Assembly (NCBI RefSeq): GCF_003344885.1 | Contig: NZ_CP031155.1 | Location: 2,246,534 to 2,310,533, forward strand | Direction: 5' to 3' | DNA from: Altererythrobacter sp. ZODW24 | GTDB taxonomy: Bacteria; Pseudomonadota; Alphaproteobacteria; Sphingomonadales; Sphingomonadaceae | DNA length: 64,000 nucleotides | Shown: positions 44,869 to 52,261 of the stretch, piece after piece | Layout: each line of letters starts with the position of its first letter | How positions within the stretch are numbered: position 1 is the first letter of the stretch | Notes under the pieces: model-generated | The model's database searches: none | Told to the model about the DNA's origin: nothing | What the model saw: only the letters and a program-made list of their open reading frames with translations | Translations under genes and position numbers: made by a program

Positions 44869-46191
44869 ATGACCAGATTCCAAACCGACCGCCGCATTTT
44901 CATGAAGGCCACTGGCTCTGCTTTTGCAGCCTTACTGGCGAGCGGGTGCATGGCGCGTGGCGGGGCTAGCATCGCGGCGGCTCCCGCAAAATCCTACGGT
45001 CCATTGGTGCCTGATCCGGCCGGATTCCTCGACTTGCCTCAGGGCTTTTCCTACAAAGTTCTGTCGAGCCTTGGTGATGCCATGAGCGACGGCGGCACTG
45101 TGCCTGACAAGGCGGATGGCATGGGCTGCTTTAAGCTGCCGGGCGGCAAGCTGGCCCTGGTTCGCAACCACGAACTGGTCCCGGGAGACGGGGCAGGAAC
45201 CGAACTTAAGGCAGGTTATGGAACCATGCCTGACGGTACGATTCTGCCGGGTGGTACCACCACAATCGTGCTCGACGCCAAAACGCTCGCCGTCGAAAAC
45301 CAGTTCCGTTCGATGGCTGGTACGATGCGTAATTGTTCGGGCGGGATCACTCCGTGGGGCAGTTGGCTGACCTGCGAAGAGCCAAGCTCGCGCGGGCTGA
45401 AGCTTTTGCCAAAGCACGGCTATGTTTTCGAAATCCCTGCCGCCGCAACAGGTATGGTGGATGCCCAGCCGCTCAAGGCGATGGGCCGCTTCAATCATGA
45501 GGCAGCAGCAGTCGATCCCGCTAAGGGGATCGTTTATTTGACCGAGGACGAAGGCGACAGCCTTTTCTACCGCTTCATTCCCACCACTCCCGGCAAATTG
45601 GCCGATGGCGGGGTGTTGCAGGCGTTGGTTATCGAAGGTGGTTCTGCCGATACGCGCAACAAGGAAACCGCCGCATTCCCGGCCGGAGCCGACTATTCTG
45701 TCCGCTGGACTACACTCGGCGATGTTGAGAATCCTGAAGGCGATTTGCGGAACCGCGGCGCGAAGCAAGGCGCGGCAATCTTCGCGCGCGGTGAGGGGCT
45801 TCATTACGGCGATGGCGAACTTTACTTCTGCTGCACATCGGGCGGGGCAGCCAATTTGGGCCAGATATTCCGTCTGACCCCGGGATTGAATGGCAAGGCG
45901 GATAAGTTGCAGCTATTCTTTGAAAGCACTGATCCGGATCAGTTCAATTACGGCGATAATTTATGTGTCGGTCCGAACGGCCATCTGGTGGTCTGCGAGG
46001 ACCAATATACCGACGTTGTCGATAACCACCTGCGCGGGCTCACGCCTGATGGTGAGGTTTACGACCTTGCCCGGCTTAACCAGCAGACCGAGCTGGCAGG
46101 AGCGTGTTTCTCGCCCGATGGCAAGACGATGTTCGTGAATAGCTACAGCCCGACAGCGACAGTGGCGATTACCGGGCCTTGGATAGTATAA
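44869..46191 (+). CDS. phoX: PhoX-family alkaline phosphatase (DUF839), Tat-exported
   Basis: A 440-aa PhoX-type protein, a beta-propeller phosphatase family using Ca2+/Fe3+ to hydrolyse phosphomonoesters in the periplasm. The N-terminus has the twin-arginine motif DRRIFMK at 7-13 and a lipobox-like LLASGC, suggesting Tat export with possible lipidation. Family blocks: LVRNHELVPGD, CSGGITPWGSWLTCEE, GRFNHEAAAVDP, YLTEDEGDSLFYRF, DNLCVGPNGHLVVCEDQ. ATG 44869 is preferred over a GTG 12 bases earlier. Its proximity to ppk1-ppx indicates a phosphate-handling group; no pho box was identified with confidence. Confidence 0.85.
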   Translation: MTRFQTDRRIFMKATGSAFAALLASGCMARGGASIAAAPAKSYGPLVPDPAGFLDLPQGFSYKVLSSLGDAMSDGGTVPDKADGMGCFKLPGGKLALVRNHELVPGDGAGTELKAGYGTMPDGTILPGGTTTIVLDAKTLAVENQFRSMAGTMRNCSGGITPWGSWLTCEEPSSRGLKLLPKHGYVFEIPAAATGMVDAQPLKAMGRFNHEAAAVDPAKGIVYLTEDEGDSLFYRFIPTTPGKLADGGVLQALVIEGGSADTRNKETAAFPAGADYSVRWTTLGDVENPEGDLRNRGAKQGAAIFARGEGLHYGDGELYFCCTSGGAANLGQIFRLTPGLNGKADKLQLFFESTDPDQFNYGDNLCVGPNGHLVVCEDQYTDVVDNHLRGLTPDGEVYDLARLNQQTELAGACFSPDGKTMFVNSYSPTATVAITGPWIV

Positions 46192-46204
46192 TGGGGACCG
46201 CATA

Positions 46205-46660
46205 ATGGCTGGTGTATGGTTTGATGAGCTTGAGGTTGGGCAGATGTTCAACCATGCAATCCGCCGCACAGTGACGGAGACGGACAATGTCATGTTCTCC
46301 ACGCTCACGCATAACCCGGCACAGCTGCACCTCGATGCCGAATATATGAAAGGCACCGATTTCGGGCAGATCATCGTCAATTCGACCTTCACGCTGGGCC
46401 TGATGGTGGGCGTGTCCGTTGGCGACACGACACTGGGCACGGCGGTGGCAAACCTCGGCTGGGATGAAGTGCGCTTCCCCGCCCCGGTCTTCATCGGCGA
46501 TACGCTGCGGATCGAAACAGAAGTGCTGGAACTGCGTGAAAGCAAATCTCGGCCCAATACGGGCATTGTGACTTTCGCCCACCGCGCGTTCAACCAGAAC
46601 GATGTGCTTGTCGGCAGCTGCACACGCAGCGGCCTGCAATTGAAGAGGCCCAACTCATGA
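46205..46660 (+). CDS. MaoC-family dehydratase
   Basis: A 151-aa hot-dog-fold hydratase. The R-hydratase motif region is MFSTLTHNPAQLHLDAEYMKGTDFGQIIVNSTFTLGLMVG (catalytic Asp/His-type residues at N-P-x-x-L-H-x-D), acting on an enoyl-CoA thioester. Its last four bases overlap the CoA-lyase start (ATGA), and this pairing recurs in alphaproteobacteria. Roles consistent with the pair include mesaconyl-CoA hydration/malyl-CoA cleavage or degradation of a branched acid; the exact substrate cannot be read from sequence. Confidence 0.88.
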   Translation: MAGVWFDELEVGQMFNHAIRRTVTETDNVMFSTLTHNPAQLHLDAEYMKGTDFGQIIVNSTFTLGLMVGVSVGDTTLGTAVANLGWDEVRFPAPVFIGDTLRIETEVLELRESKSRPNTGIVTFAHRAFNQNDVLVGSCTRSGLQLKRPNS

Positions 46661-47547
46661 AGCCGCTCCGTTCCCTGCTTTTCATCCCGGGTGACAGCGA
46701 GAAGAAACTCGCCAAGGCTGATGCCAGCGGCGCTGATGCCGTGATCCTCGACCTCGAAGATGCTGTTGCACCTGCCAATAAGCCAGCGGCCCGCAAGCTG
46801 GTGGCTGAATTCCTCAAGGCGCGACCTAAAACCGCCCGCAAGGTTCAGGTTTGGGTCCGGGTTAATCCGCTCGACACCGGTATGATGCTGGAGGATCTGG
46901 TCGCTGTGATCGAACATGCCCCTGACGGCATTATGCAGCCCAAGACTGATGGTCCTGAGGATGTCGAGAAGCTGTCTAACTACATGGATGCGTTGGAGGC
47001 TCAGGCGGGTCTGGAGCATGGGGCGATCAAGATCATCCCGGTTGCCACCGAGACAGCCATCGCGCCCTTCAATCTCGGCGAGTTTGCCTATGCCGATCTC
47101 GACCGGCTCGCAGGCCTGTCTTGGGGCGCGGAGGATTTGGCCGCTGCAGTCGGAGGGCAGGGCAACCGCATGCCTGATGGCTCGTGGATGTACACCTATC
47201 AGATGGTCCGCGCGCAGGTGTTGCTAGCTGCGCATGCTGCAGGCGTCGCTGCCATCGACACGCTGTATGCTGATTTCCGCGACGAGGAAGGGCTACGCGC
47301 TGAAAGCCGCCTTGGCCGCGCAGAAGGGTTTGCGGGGCGTCTCGTGATCCACCCTGCACAGGTAGCTCCGGTAAACGAGAGTTTCTCCCCTTCGGAGGAA
47401 GAAGTAGCGATGGCGCGCAAGATCGTCGCTGCGTTCGAGGCTGAGCCTGATACGGGCACAATCGGGATCGATGGCAAGATGTATGACATCCCGCACCTCA
47501 AAGGCGCGCGGACGACACTGCAACTGCATGAGGCGTCGAAGGGCTAG
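46657..47547 (+). CDS. HpcH/HpaI-family CoA ester lyase (CitE-like)
   Basis: A 296-aa TIM-barrel lyase of the CitE/malyl-CoA lyase group. LRSLLFIPGDSEKKLAKAD, DAVILDLEDAVAP (Mg2+-binding Glu), VWVRVNPLDTG (substrate Arg) and LSWGAEDLAAAVGG are characteristic. Its translation is coupled to the MaoC gene, so both probably act on one CoA intermediate. Converges with the transporter gene, overlapping it by four bases. Confidence 0.88.
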   Translation: MKPLRSLLFIPGDSEKKLAKADASGADAVILDLEDAVAPANKPAARKLVAEFLKARPKTARKVQVWVRVNPLDTGMMLEDLVAVIEHAPDGIMQPKTDGPEDVEKLSNYMDALEAQAGLEHGAIKIIPVATETAIAPFNLGEFAYADLDRLAGLSWGAEDLAAAVGGQGNRMPDGSWMYTYQMVRAQVLLAAHAAGVAAIDTLYADFRDEEGLRAESRLGRAEGFAGRLVIHPAQVAPVNESFSPSEEEVAMARKIVAAFEAEPDTGTIGIDGKMYDIPHLKGARTTLQLHEASKG

Positions 47548-48272
47548 CCCTCGGACTTCGCGAAAGGCGAGAAGTTGGTGTCCGTGTCGAACACCTCGAT
47601 ACCTTCGCGCCGTTTCAGCCAACCGACGACTGCATAGGTCACCGGCGTCAGCGCCGCCTCCCAACCGACTTTTAGCGCCCACTGCGTCAGCGCGACAATC
47701 ATGACGAGCTCGGTCGTCCAGCCATCAACGCCGAGAAACGCAAGCGGATAGAAGATCGCGCTATCGACGCCTTGCCCGACGAATGTTGAGCCTATCGTCC
47801 GGCTCCACAGCGCCTTGCCCTGGGTCCAGATTTTCATCCGCGCCATGACGTAGGAATTGACGAATTCGCCTGCCCAGAATGCGACGATGGAAGCGAAAAC
47901 GATCCGAGGAACTTGGCCAAACACCGCTTCATATGCCGCCTGATTGCCCCAGTCCGCAGCAGGGGGAAGGGCCACCACGACCCAAGCCATAAAGGCCATA
48001 AACACCAGCGCACCAAAGCCCGCCCAGATGCACCGCCGTGCGGCGGCATAGCCATAAACCTCGGTCAGAATATCGCCGATAACGTAGCTTACCGGAAAGA
48101 ACAGCACGCCCGCGCCGAACACGAACATGCCCGCCACGGGGAGGTCGACTTGCGCCACTTTACCTGCGCCGATCACATTGGACAGCAACAAGATGGTGAC
48201 GAAAGCCGCCATGACGAAATCGAAATATTTATAGCCGCGCGGTTTCGCGGAGGTTTCGGGCTGGTTTTCCAT
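47544..48272 (-). CDS. yhhQ: Queuosine precursor transporter (YhhQ/VUT family)
   Basis: A 242-aa inner-membrane protein with about six TM helices. The family signatures are FPVSYVIGDILTEVYGYAAARRCIWAGF, IVAFWAGEFVNSYVMARMKIWTQG and RTIGSTFVGQGVDSAIFYPLAF. Imports queuine/preQ0-type precursors for tRNA queuosine. No preQ1 riboswitch is visible in the 59 bases between its start and the tRNA gene. Confidence 0.9.
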   Translation of the reverse strand: MENQPETSAKPRGYKYFDFVMAAFVTILLLSNVIGAGKVAQVDLPVAGMFVFGAGVLFFPVSYVIGDILTEVYGYAAARRCIWAGFGALVFMAFMAWVVVALPPAADWGNQAAYEAVFGQVPRIVFASIVAFWAGEFVNSYVMARMKIWTQGKALWSRTIGSTFVGQGVDSAIFYPLAFLGVDGWTTELVMIVALTQWALKVGWEAALTPVTYAVVGWLKRREGIEVFDTDTNFSPFAKSEG

Positions 48273-48331
48273 CGCGATCCACTAGCTACGATTTGCGGAT
48301 TACGCAAAGGGCGCTATGGGCGGGACGGCGC

Positions 48332-48408
48332 GCGCCCGTAGCTCATCTGGATAGAGCGCGAGACTTCTAATCTTGAGGTAGCAGGTTCGAGTCCTGCCGG
48401 GCGCACCA
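48332..48408 (+). tRNA. tRNA-Arg (anticodon TCT)
   Basis: A 77-base cloverleaf including encoded CCA. Acceptor GCGCCCG (48332-48338) pairs with CGGGCGC (48398-48404), discriminator A plus CCA 48405-48408. The anticodon stem CGAGA/TCTTG encloses loop CTTCTAA, giving anticodon TCT. The T-loop is GGTTCGAGTCC. It stands alone and is the likely landing site marker for the recombinase module that begins ~190 bases downstream. Confidence 0.95.
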
Positions 48409-48501
48409 CACACTCCTAAAGGAACCGAAAATTTCGGTTGCTCAAACTTGGGACGGGAAGAAGGGCGCAGTTCCGCGCTGTTATTGGCTCACATGTTTTG
48501 G

Positions 48502-48585
48502 AAAGCAGTCAGAGACGCCAGTCAAACCGGCGTTCTCAGCCGCCAAAGGCGCGCCGGTCTCTGGCCGCAAAACACTGACTGCTTT
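48502..48585. repeat. Nested inverted repeat between tRNA-Arg and serine recombinase
   Basis: Outer arms AAAGCAGTCAG (48502-48512) and CTGACTGCTTT (48575-48585) are perfect 11-base complements. Inside them ACCGGCG (48526-48532) pairs with CGCCGGT (48552-48558). The interval lies 14 bases beyond the recombinase stop and 93 bases past the tRNA CCA end. It could be an attachment-site relic, a regulatory RNA or an mRNA 3' structure. No U-tract follows on either strand, so a simple intrinsic terminator is less likely. Confidence 0.55.
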
Positions 48586-48599
48586 TGGAATGTTGGAGT

Positions 48600-50282
48600 T
48601 TAACTAAATCCGAGAGCCAAGCGCTGATTCGCCCATTTGTGCGGCAGATCAGCGGCTAACAATGATTTGGCGTTTAGCCCGGTAGGCTGACGCCCTTCGA
48701 GGATGGCGGTCACAATGTCGGGTGCTAGACAGCCGATGGGAAGTAGCTTTCTAAGCCGAGTCCGGCACTTTCCAGCATCGGCTGCAACGGCGATTATCGA
48801 ACATCCCGGGTTCGCCAGCATGAGGTTTCGGGCAAAATGCGCCTCCGCGACCAATGCCACTAGCTTCTCGTCACGAAGTGGCTGCACCTTTTTCGAGCTT
48901 GCGGCACCTGGAATGATGAGGCGCGATTGGCGATTGCGCCAAACTTTCGTCGCCGGGCAGGTCAGCGTTATCGGCTCGTTCTGCAGACTTTCGTCTGGCT
49001 CCGTCCTGAGCGCTTTCATAAGCAGTGCTGGCATAACGAGAAGCTCTACAGCATCGATCTTCAGTGTGATTTGGATATCTATTGCTGCCAGAAGTGTCAG
49101 CCGCTTATGCGCTGTTCCGCCGCGAAGGGTCTGCGCTGCCAAACTAGCAGAGGTGGTGACTTGCTCAATTTTCAATGGCTCGGTGCCTGCGCCCAACAAA
49201 TCCGCGATCACATGGTGCTTAGACAGCATCTCCGCTAGCCGCTGACAAACTATCGCCTCAAGGTCATATGCCGATACACGCCACGCTGGCGTATCATCCA
49301 ACTCCTGAGGCCGGGTAATGTAATACCGATAACGCTTACCCGGCTTTGTTGCGTGACTTGGTGTCATCGCCCGGCCTTCCCCATCATTGAGTATACCCGC
49401 GAGCAAGCTAGGATTAGCAGCACCGAGGCGGCGCGCTCCGCCCGAGGCTCGCTCAGTCAGCATGGCCTGAACCTCGTCCCAGAGTTCTTGCGGAACGATG
49501 GCTTTGTGCTCGCCCTCGAATGCCTCACCTTTGTGAACGGTCATACCGCGGTAGATACGGTTGGTAAGAAGGCGGTAGAGCATGCCGCGGCTAAACTTGC
49601 AGCCGCCGCGCGGCGGACCATTGGTTCGCCTTTGCATCTTGGTTCTGTGCCGATCACGGCCAAGTTCATCGACCAGTTCTACCACCGATCCCAGCGCAAT
49701 ATACCTCCGCATGATATGTCTGATGAGTTCAGCTTCGGTCTCGTTTGCAACCAGCTTGCGATTGTCGACATCGTAGCCCAGCGGAACGGGACCTCCCATC
49801 CATATGCCTCTACGTTTGGAGGCAGCAATCCTGTCCCTAATACGTTCACCGGTCACTTCACGCTCAAATTGCGCGAACGACAGCAGCATGTTGAGCGTCA
49901 GCCGTCCCATGCTCGTGGTCGTGTTGAATGATTGGGTGATGCTGACAAAACTGGCACCGACCTTGTCGAGTACATCAACAATACGGGCAAAGTCCGACAG
50001 GCTGCGGGTCAGCCGGTCGATCTTGTAAACCAATATGATATCCACCTTACCTGCAGCTACGTCAGCAAGCAGCCGCTGCAACCCGGGCCGTTTGATGTTG
50101 CCGCCCGAGAACCCTCCATCATCATAGCGTTCTTCATTGAGTATCCAGCCCTCATGGCGCTGGTTCAGCGCATAGGAAGAACATGCTTCGTATTGGGCAT
50201 CAAGACTGTTGAACTCTTGCTCCAGCCCATCTTCGGTGGATTTGCGTGTATAGACTGCGCAGCGCAGAGGCGGCTTAGCCAT
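48600..50282 (-). CDS. Large serine recombinase (site-specific integrase/resolvase family)
   Basis: A 560-aa large serine recombinase. The N-terminal resolvase domain has the nucleophile S15 in AVYTRKSTEDG, then EERYDDGGFSGGNIKRPGL, LLADVAAGKVDIILVYKIDRLTRS and LSFAQFEREVTGERIRDRI. It is followed by a recombinase domain (IYRGMTVHKGEAFEGEHKAIV) and an ~200-residue C-terminal DNA-binding part. It cuts and rejoins DNA via a phosphoserine link. Its start overlaps the DUF2924 frame by eight bases. Part of a DUF3489-DUF2924-recombinase module beside tRNA-Arg. All resolvase-domain catalytic motifs look intact. Confidence 0.92.
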   Translation of the reverse strand: MAKPPLRCAVYTRKSTEDGLEQEFNSLDAQYEACSSYALNQRHEGWILNEERYDDGGFSGGNIKRPGLQRLLADVAAGKVDIILVYKIDRLTRSLSDFARIVDVLDKVGASFVSITQSFNTTTSMGRLTLNMLLSFAQFEREVTGERIRDRIAASKRRGIWMGGPVPLGYDVDNRKLVANETEAELIRHIMRRYIALGSVVELVDELGRDRHRTKMQRRTNGPPRGGCKFSRGMLYRLLTNRIYRGMTVHKGEAFEGEHKAIVPQELWDEVQAMLTERASGGARRLGAANPSLLAGILNDGEGRAMTPSHATKPGKRYRYYITRPQELDDTPAWRVSAYDLEAIVCQRLAEMLSKHHVIADLLGAGTEPLKIEQVTTSASLAAQTLRGGTAHKRLTLLAAIDIQITLKIDAVELLVMPALLMKALRTEPDESLQNEPITLTCPATKVWRNRQSRLIIPGAASSKKVQPLRDEKLVALVAEAHFARNLMLANPGCSIIAVAADAGKCRTRLRKLLPIGCLAPDIVTAILEGRQPTGLNAKSLLAADLPHKWANQRLALGFS

Positions 50283-50697
50283 TGGGGGTCAGCCCAAAGA
50301 ACCTCGGACCAGACCAATGTGCACCCGTCACCTCGCGCGCGATCTGGCTAAGTGACCGCCATGTTCGGCCTTGCCAACTATACCCGCCTTCGATCACCTC
50401 GACCGCGATAGTCGTTCCGTTCCACTCGCGGATGAGGCGTGTGCCTGGCGTCAGTGCGGGCCGGAGGCGAGGGGAGGAAGTGCCAAAATCGCCCCGCGCC
50501 GCGCATTCTAACCTGCGGATTATCAAAGCAGGTAATCCGCCATGCCGTTTCTCCTGCAGACGCTAGGCTAATAATCGGCGCAGCAGTGCACTGCCCACAC
50601 TTGGAGGGGCAGAGCCATGTGTCGCTTCCCAATCTTCGCGCAACTGCCCCAGCGACATCGTAGTCAGCGCAGTCAGCCTATCATTCAGCTTGGCCAT
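50275..50697 (-). pseudogene. DUF2924 gene interrupted by an amber stop
   Basis: From ATG 50697 the frame reads MAKLNDRLTALTTMSLGQLR and continues to LLRRLLA, where codon 45 is TAG (50563-50565). It then resumes in the same frame with RLQEKRHGGL and runs to a TAA at 50275 (ending TGAHWSGPRFFGLTPNG). The DUF2924 family normally has Tyr or similar at that position (LAYRLQEK), so one base change from TAC/TAT explains the stop. No indel: the downstream half is fully in frame and conserved. It is a nonsense pseudogene or, less likely, an amber-suppressed gene. Overlaps the recombinase start by eight bases. Confidence 0.8.
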
Positions 50698-50699
50698 AA

Positions 50700-51062
50700 T
50701 CAGGCTACTTCAATCGAGTAACGGGTTACGCCACCGATCTTGCTCTTTTCAATCGTGTGTCCCTTCTTCCGCAAACCGGTCAGCGCGGCGCGGGCGCTGT
50801 GTGCCTGCCAGCCGGTCGCGGCGACTATGTCGCCGAGCGCCGCGCCATCAGAGCGCTCCAGCAGAGCGACCACGCTCGCGATTTTGCTTTTGGCTTTTGG
50901 TGCGGCGTCCGAGTGGATCTTGGGTTTTTTGCCACCGGGAAGGGCAGTTTTTTCAGATTGCTTCTCAGCTTTGGTGACTTGCCCACCTCGATCGCTTGGC
51001 GGCGTTTGCGCGAAGCGACGCTTAGTTTTTGAATTCCCGGCACGTTTCTTCTTTATTGTCAT
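50700..51062 (-). CDS. DUF3489-domain protein
   Basis: A 120-aa protein. The first ~50 residues are Lys/Ser-rich and disordered (TIKKKRAGNSKTKRRFAQ). The C-terminal ~65 residues form a DUF3489 winged-helix-like domain: KIASVVALLERSDGAALGDIVAATGW, then HSARAALTGLRKKGHTIEKSK and RYSIEV. Probably DNA-binding. Start ATG 51062 gives the normal family N-terminus; an in-frame extension to 51104 is not supported. Three bases from the DUF2924 start and transcribed with it and the recombinase. Confidence 0.8.
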   Translation of the reverse strand: MTIKKKRAGNSKTKRRFAQTPPSDRGGQVTKAEKQSEKTALPGGKKPKIHSDAAPKAKSKIASVVALLERSDGAALGDIVAATGWQAHSARAALTGLRKKGHTIEKSKIGGVTRYSIEVA

Positions 51063-51549
51063 CGTCAGGGCCCTTTGGCGAGGCAGCCTAATTGCTGCTT
51101 CCACCGCCCCCAGCCCCGATCAGCGCTGCGATCCGGGGCTGAGCCGGCAATCCCCGGCTGGGTTTCGATACCAACACCATTGCTCGCTTCGCTGACGAAG
51201 TCGAATGCATAGTTCGATGTCCGCTTTGCGCCCCAATTGCGGTCGTTTTACCGAATCTAGTTCAATGCTCGCTTTGCACCCGAAGCGGTCGGACGGCTCC
51301 CTCGCAGAAGCAAGTCGTGGGGTAGCACTGGAACGAATTGCCCGTCTCGTTCATGCTTTGCGAGCATCGTGGGGATATCCGGCCGATACGAGTCGAGAGA
51401 TCAAGTTAGCGCTTCGGATCCTGCGAAAAATCGAATCTATTTTCTTTCAACCTACATAATTGCTACGCTATATAGTTGAAAATATAATGCTCTTGCTCAT
51501 TAAAGAAAGGCGCGTACCCCAACTATGTGTTGGCTAAGCAATCCGTCCA
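51063..51549. other. Intergenic interval with degenerate hairpin repeats and AT-rich promoter zone
   Basis: No convincing gene in 487 bases. Two related copies, AGTTCGATGTCCGCTTTGCG (from 51211) and AGTTCAATGCTCGCTTTGCA (from 51259), each run into a partial inverted complement (TTGCGGTCG, GAAGCGGTCGGA), like degenerate intergenic hairpin repeats. The last ~100 bases turn sharply AT-rich, unlike the flanks. An open frame 51205-51459 crosses the repeats and is probably not coding. This is where the right end of the recombinase module should lie. Confidence 0.5.
51460..51488 (+). promoter_or_regulatory. Sigma-70-like promoter candidate upstream of the adhesin-control genes
   Basis: TTGCTA (51460-51465), 17-base spacer, TATAAT (51483-51488) in a locally AT-rich stretch, ~60 bases before the ATG at 51550. 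The -10 is a perfect consensus; the -35 matches four of six. Confidence 0.45.
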
Positions 51550-52179
51550 ATGACTGCAAGTAGACACATCTCATTGATTCTTTGTCTTCTGGGCATTTCA
51601 GCAGTCTTGTTATTTGCTGCGCTACAAGCTATTTATTGGCCTCGGTATCAAGTTGCAGGGTCTGATTTGGTTGCGGCGAACTCTTCCCGTTACCCAGTGC
51701 GGTTGCAGATCCCCGCTGCGGTGCCAGCCAATACAGCGACACTCATAGAACCTGGCACCGCCGAGCCAGCGGTGGATGATGCGCTCGCAGTCATCGATCC
51801 TAGCGACGATATCCCAGCGGCCGCTGCGGCTCCGGTTGATGCGGCCTCAACTCCGAGGCCAGGTATCGATGTGCTACTTCCTGTCGAGTACGATCTGTCG
51901 CGCGCCGGTGACAGTGAGGGGGCACTCGAAGTCACCAAGCCGCTCATACTCAACGGCCAGAAAGTCGCGCCACTGTCTGTCAAGATCGTGGGCGGTGCCA
52001 CCATTCTGGTCTCTCGATTTGACTTGCTTGGCCTCTTGCGAACTAAAGATATCGAGCTGAGCGGTGCGCGGATGCTGCCCAATGTCGAACATGTCAGCTT
52101 CCGCCAATTGCGCGATGCCGGGTTGGAAGTTCGTTACGATCCCGTGGCAGATGCTATTACTTTGAAAGCCGAGAGCTAG
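51550..52179 (+). CDS. Single-TM periplasmic protein of unknown function
   Basis: A 209-aa protein. Residues ~7-28 form one membrane helix (ISLILCLLGISAVLLFAAL), followed by an Ala/Pro-rich linker (~55-100: EPAVDDALAVIDPSDD, PAAAAAPVDAAS). A ~100-residue C-terminal domain has a beta-rich look (YDLSRAGDSEGALEVTKPL, GGATILVSRFDLLGLL, LPNVEHVSFRQLRDAGLEV). Not recognised. It lies 82 bases before the LapG-like protease gene on the same strand and opposite the adhesin exporter operon. A role as inner-membrane partner of the protease is suggested by position only. No GGDEF/EAL or HAMP domain is present. Confidence 0.65.
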   Translation: MTASRHISLILCLLGISAVLLFAALQAIYWPRYQVAGSDLVAANSSRYPVRLQIPAAVPANTATLIEPGTAEPAVDDALAVIDPSDDIPAAAAAPVDAASTPRPGIDVLLPVEYDLSRAGDSEGALEVTKPLILNGQKVAPLSVKIVGGATILVSRFDLLGLLRTKDIELSGARMLPNVEHVSFRQLRDAGLEVRYDPVADAITLKAES

Positions 52180-52261
52180 GCGCGAAGGCCGATTATGCTT
52201 ACCTTCCTGTTTACCAAGCCCTGAAACCAGAATTTGAGTTCCGCCATGCATTCGGGGCAGC

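Noticed and set aside
48273..48331. PreQ1-type riboswitch ahead of the queuosine-precursor transporter
   Set aside because: Only 59 bases separate the gene from the tRNA and I see no pseudoknot-forming C-rich/A-rich aptamer pattern.
48423..48439. Palindrome AACCGAAA-A-TTTCGGTT after tRNA-Arg as a terminator
   Set aside because: The stem is short and no T-run follows; it may just help 3' processing.
51205..51459. 84-aa plus-strand open frame in the intergenic interval
   Set aside because: It begins inside the duplicated hairpin repeats, has no ribosome-binding site and no recognisable fold.
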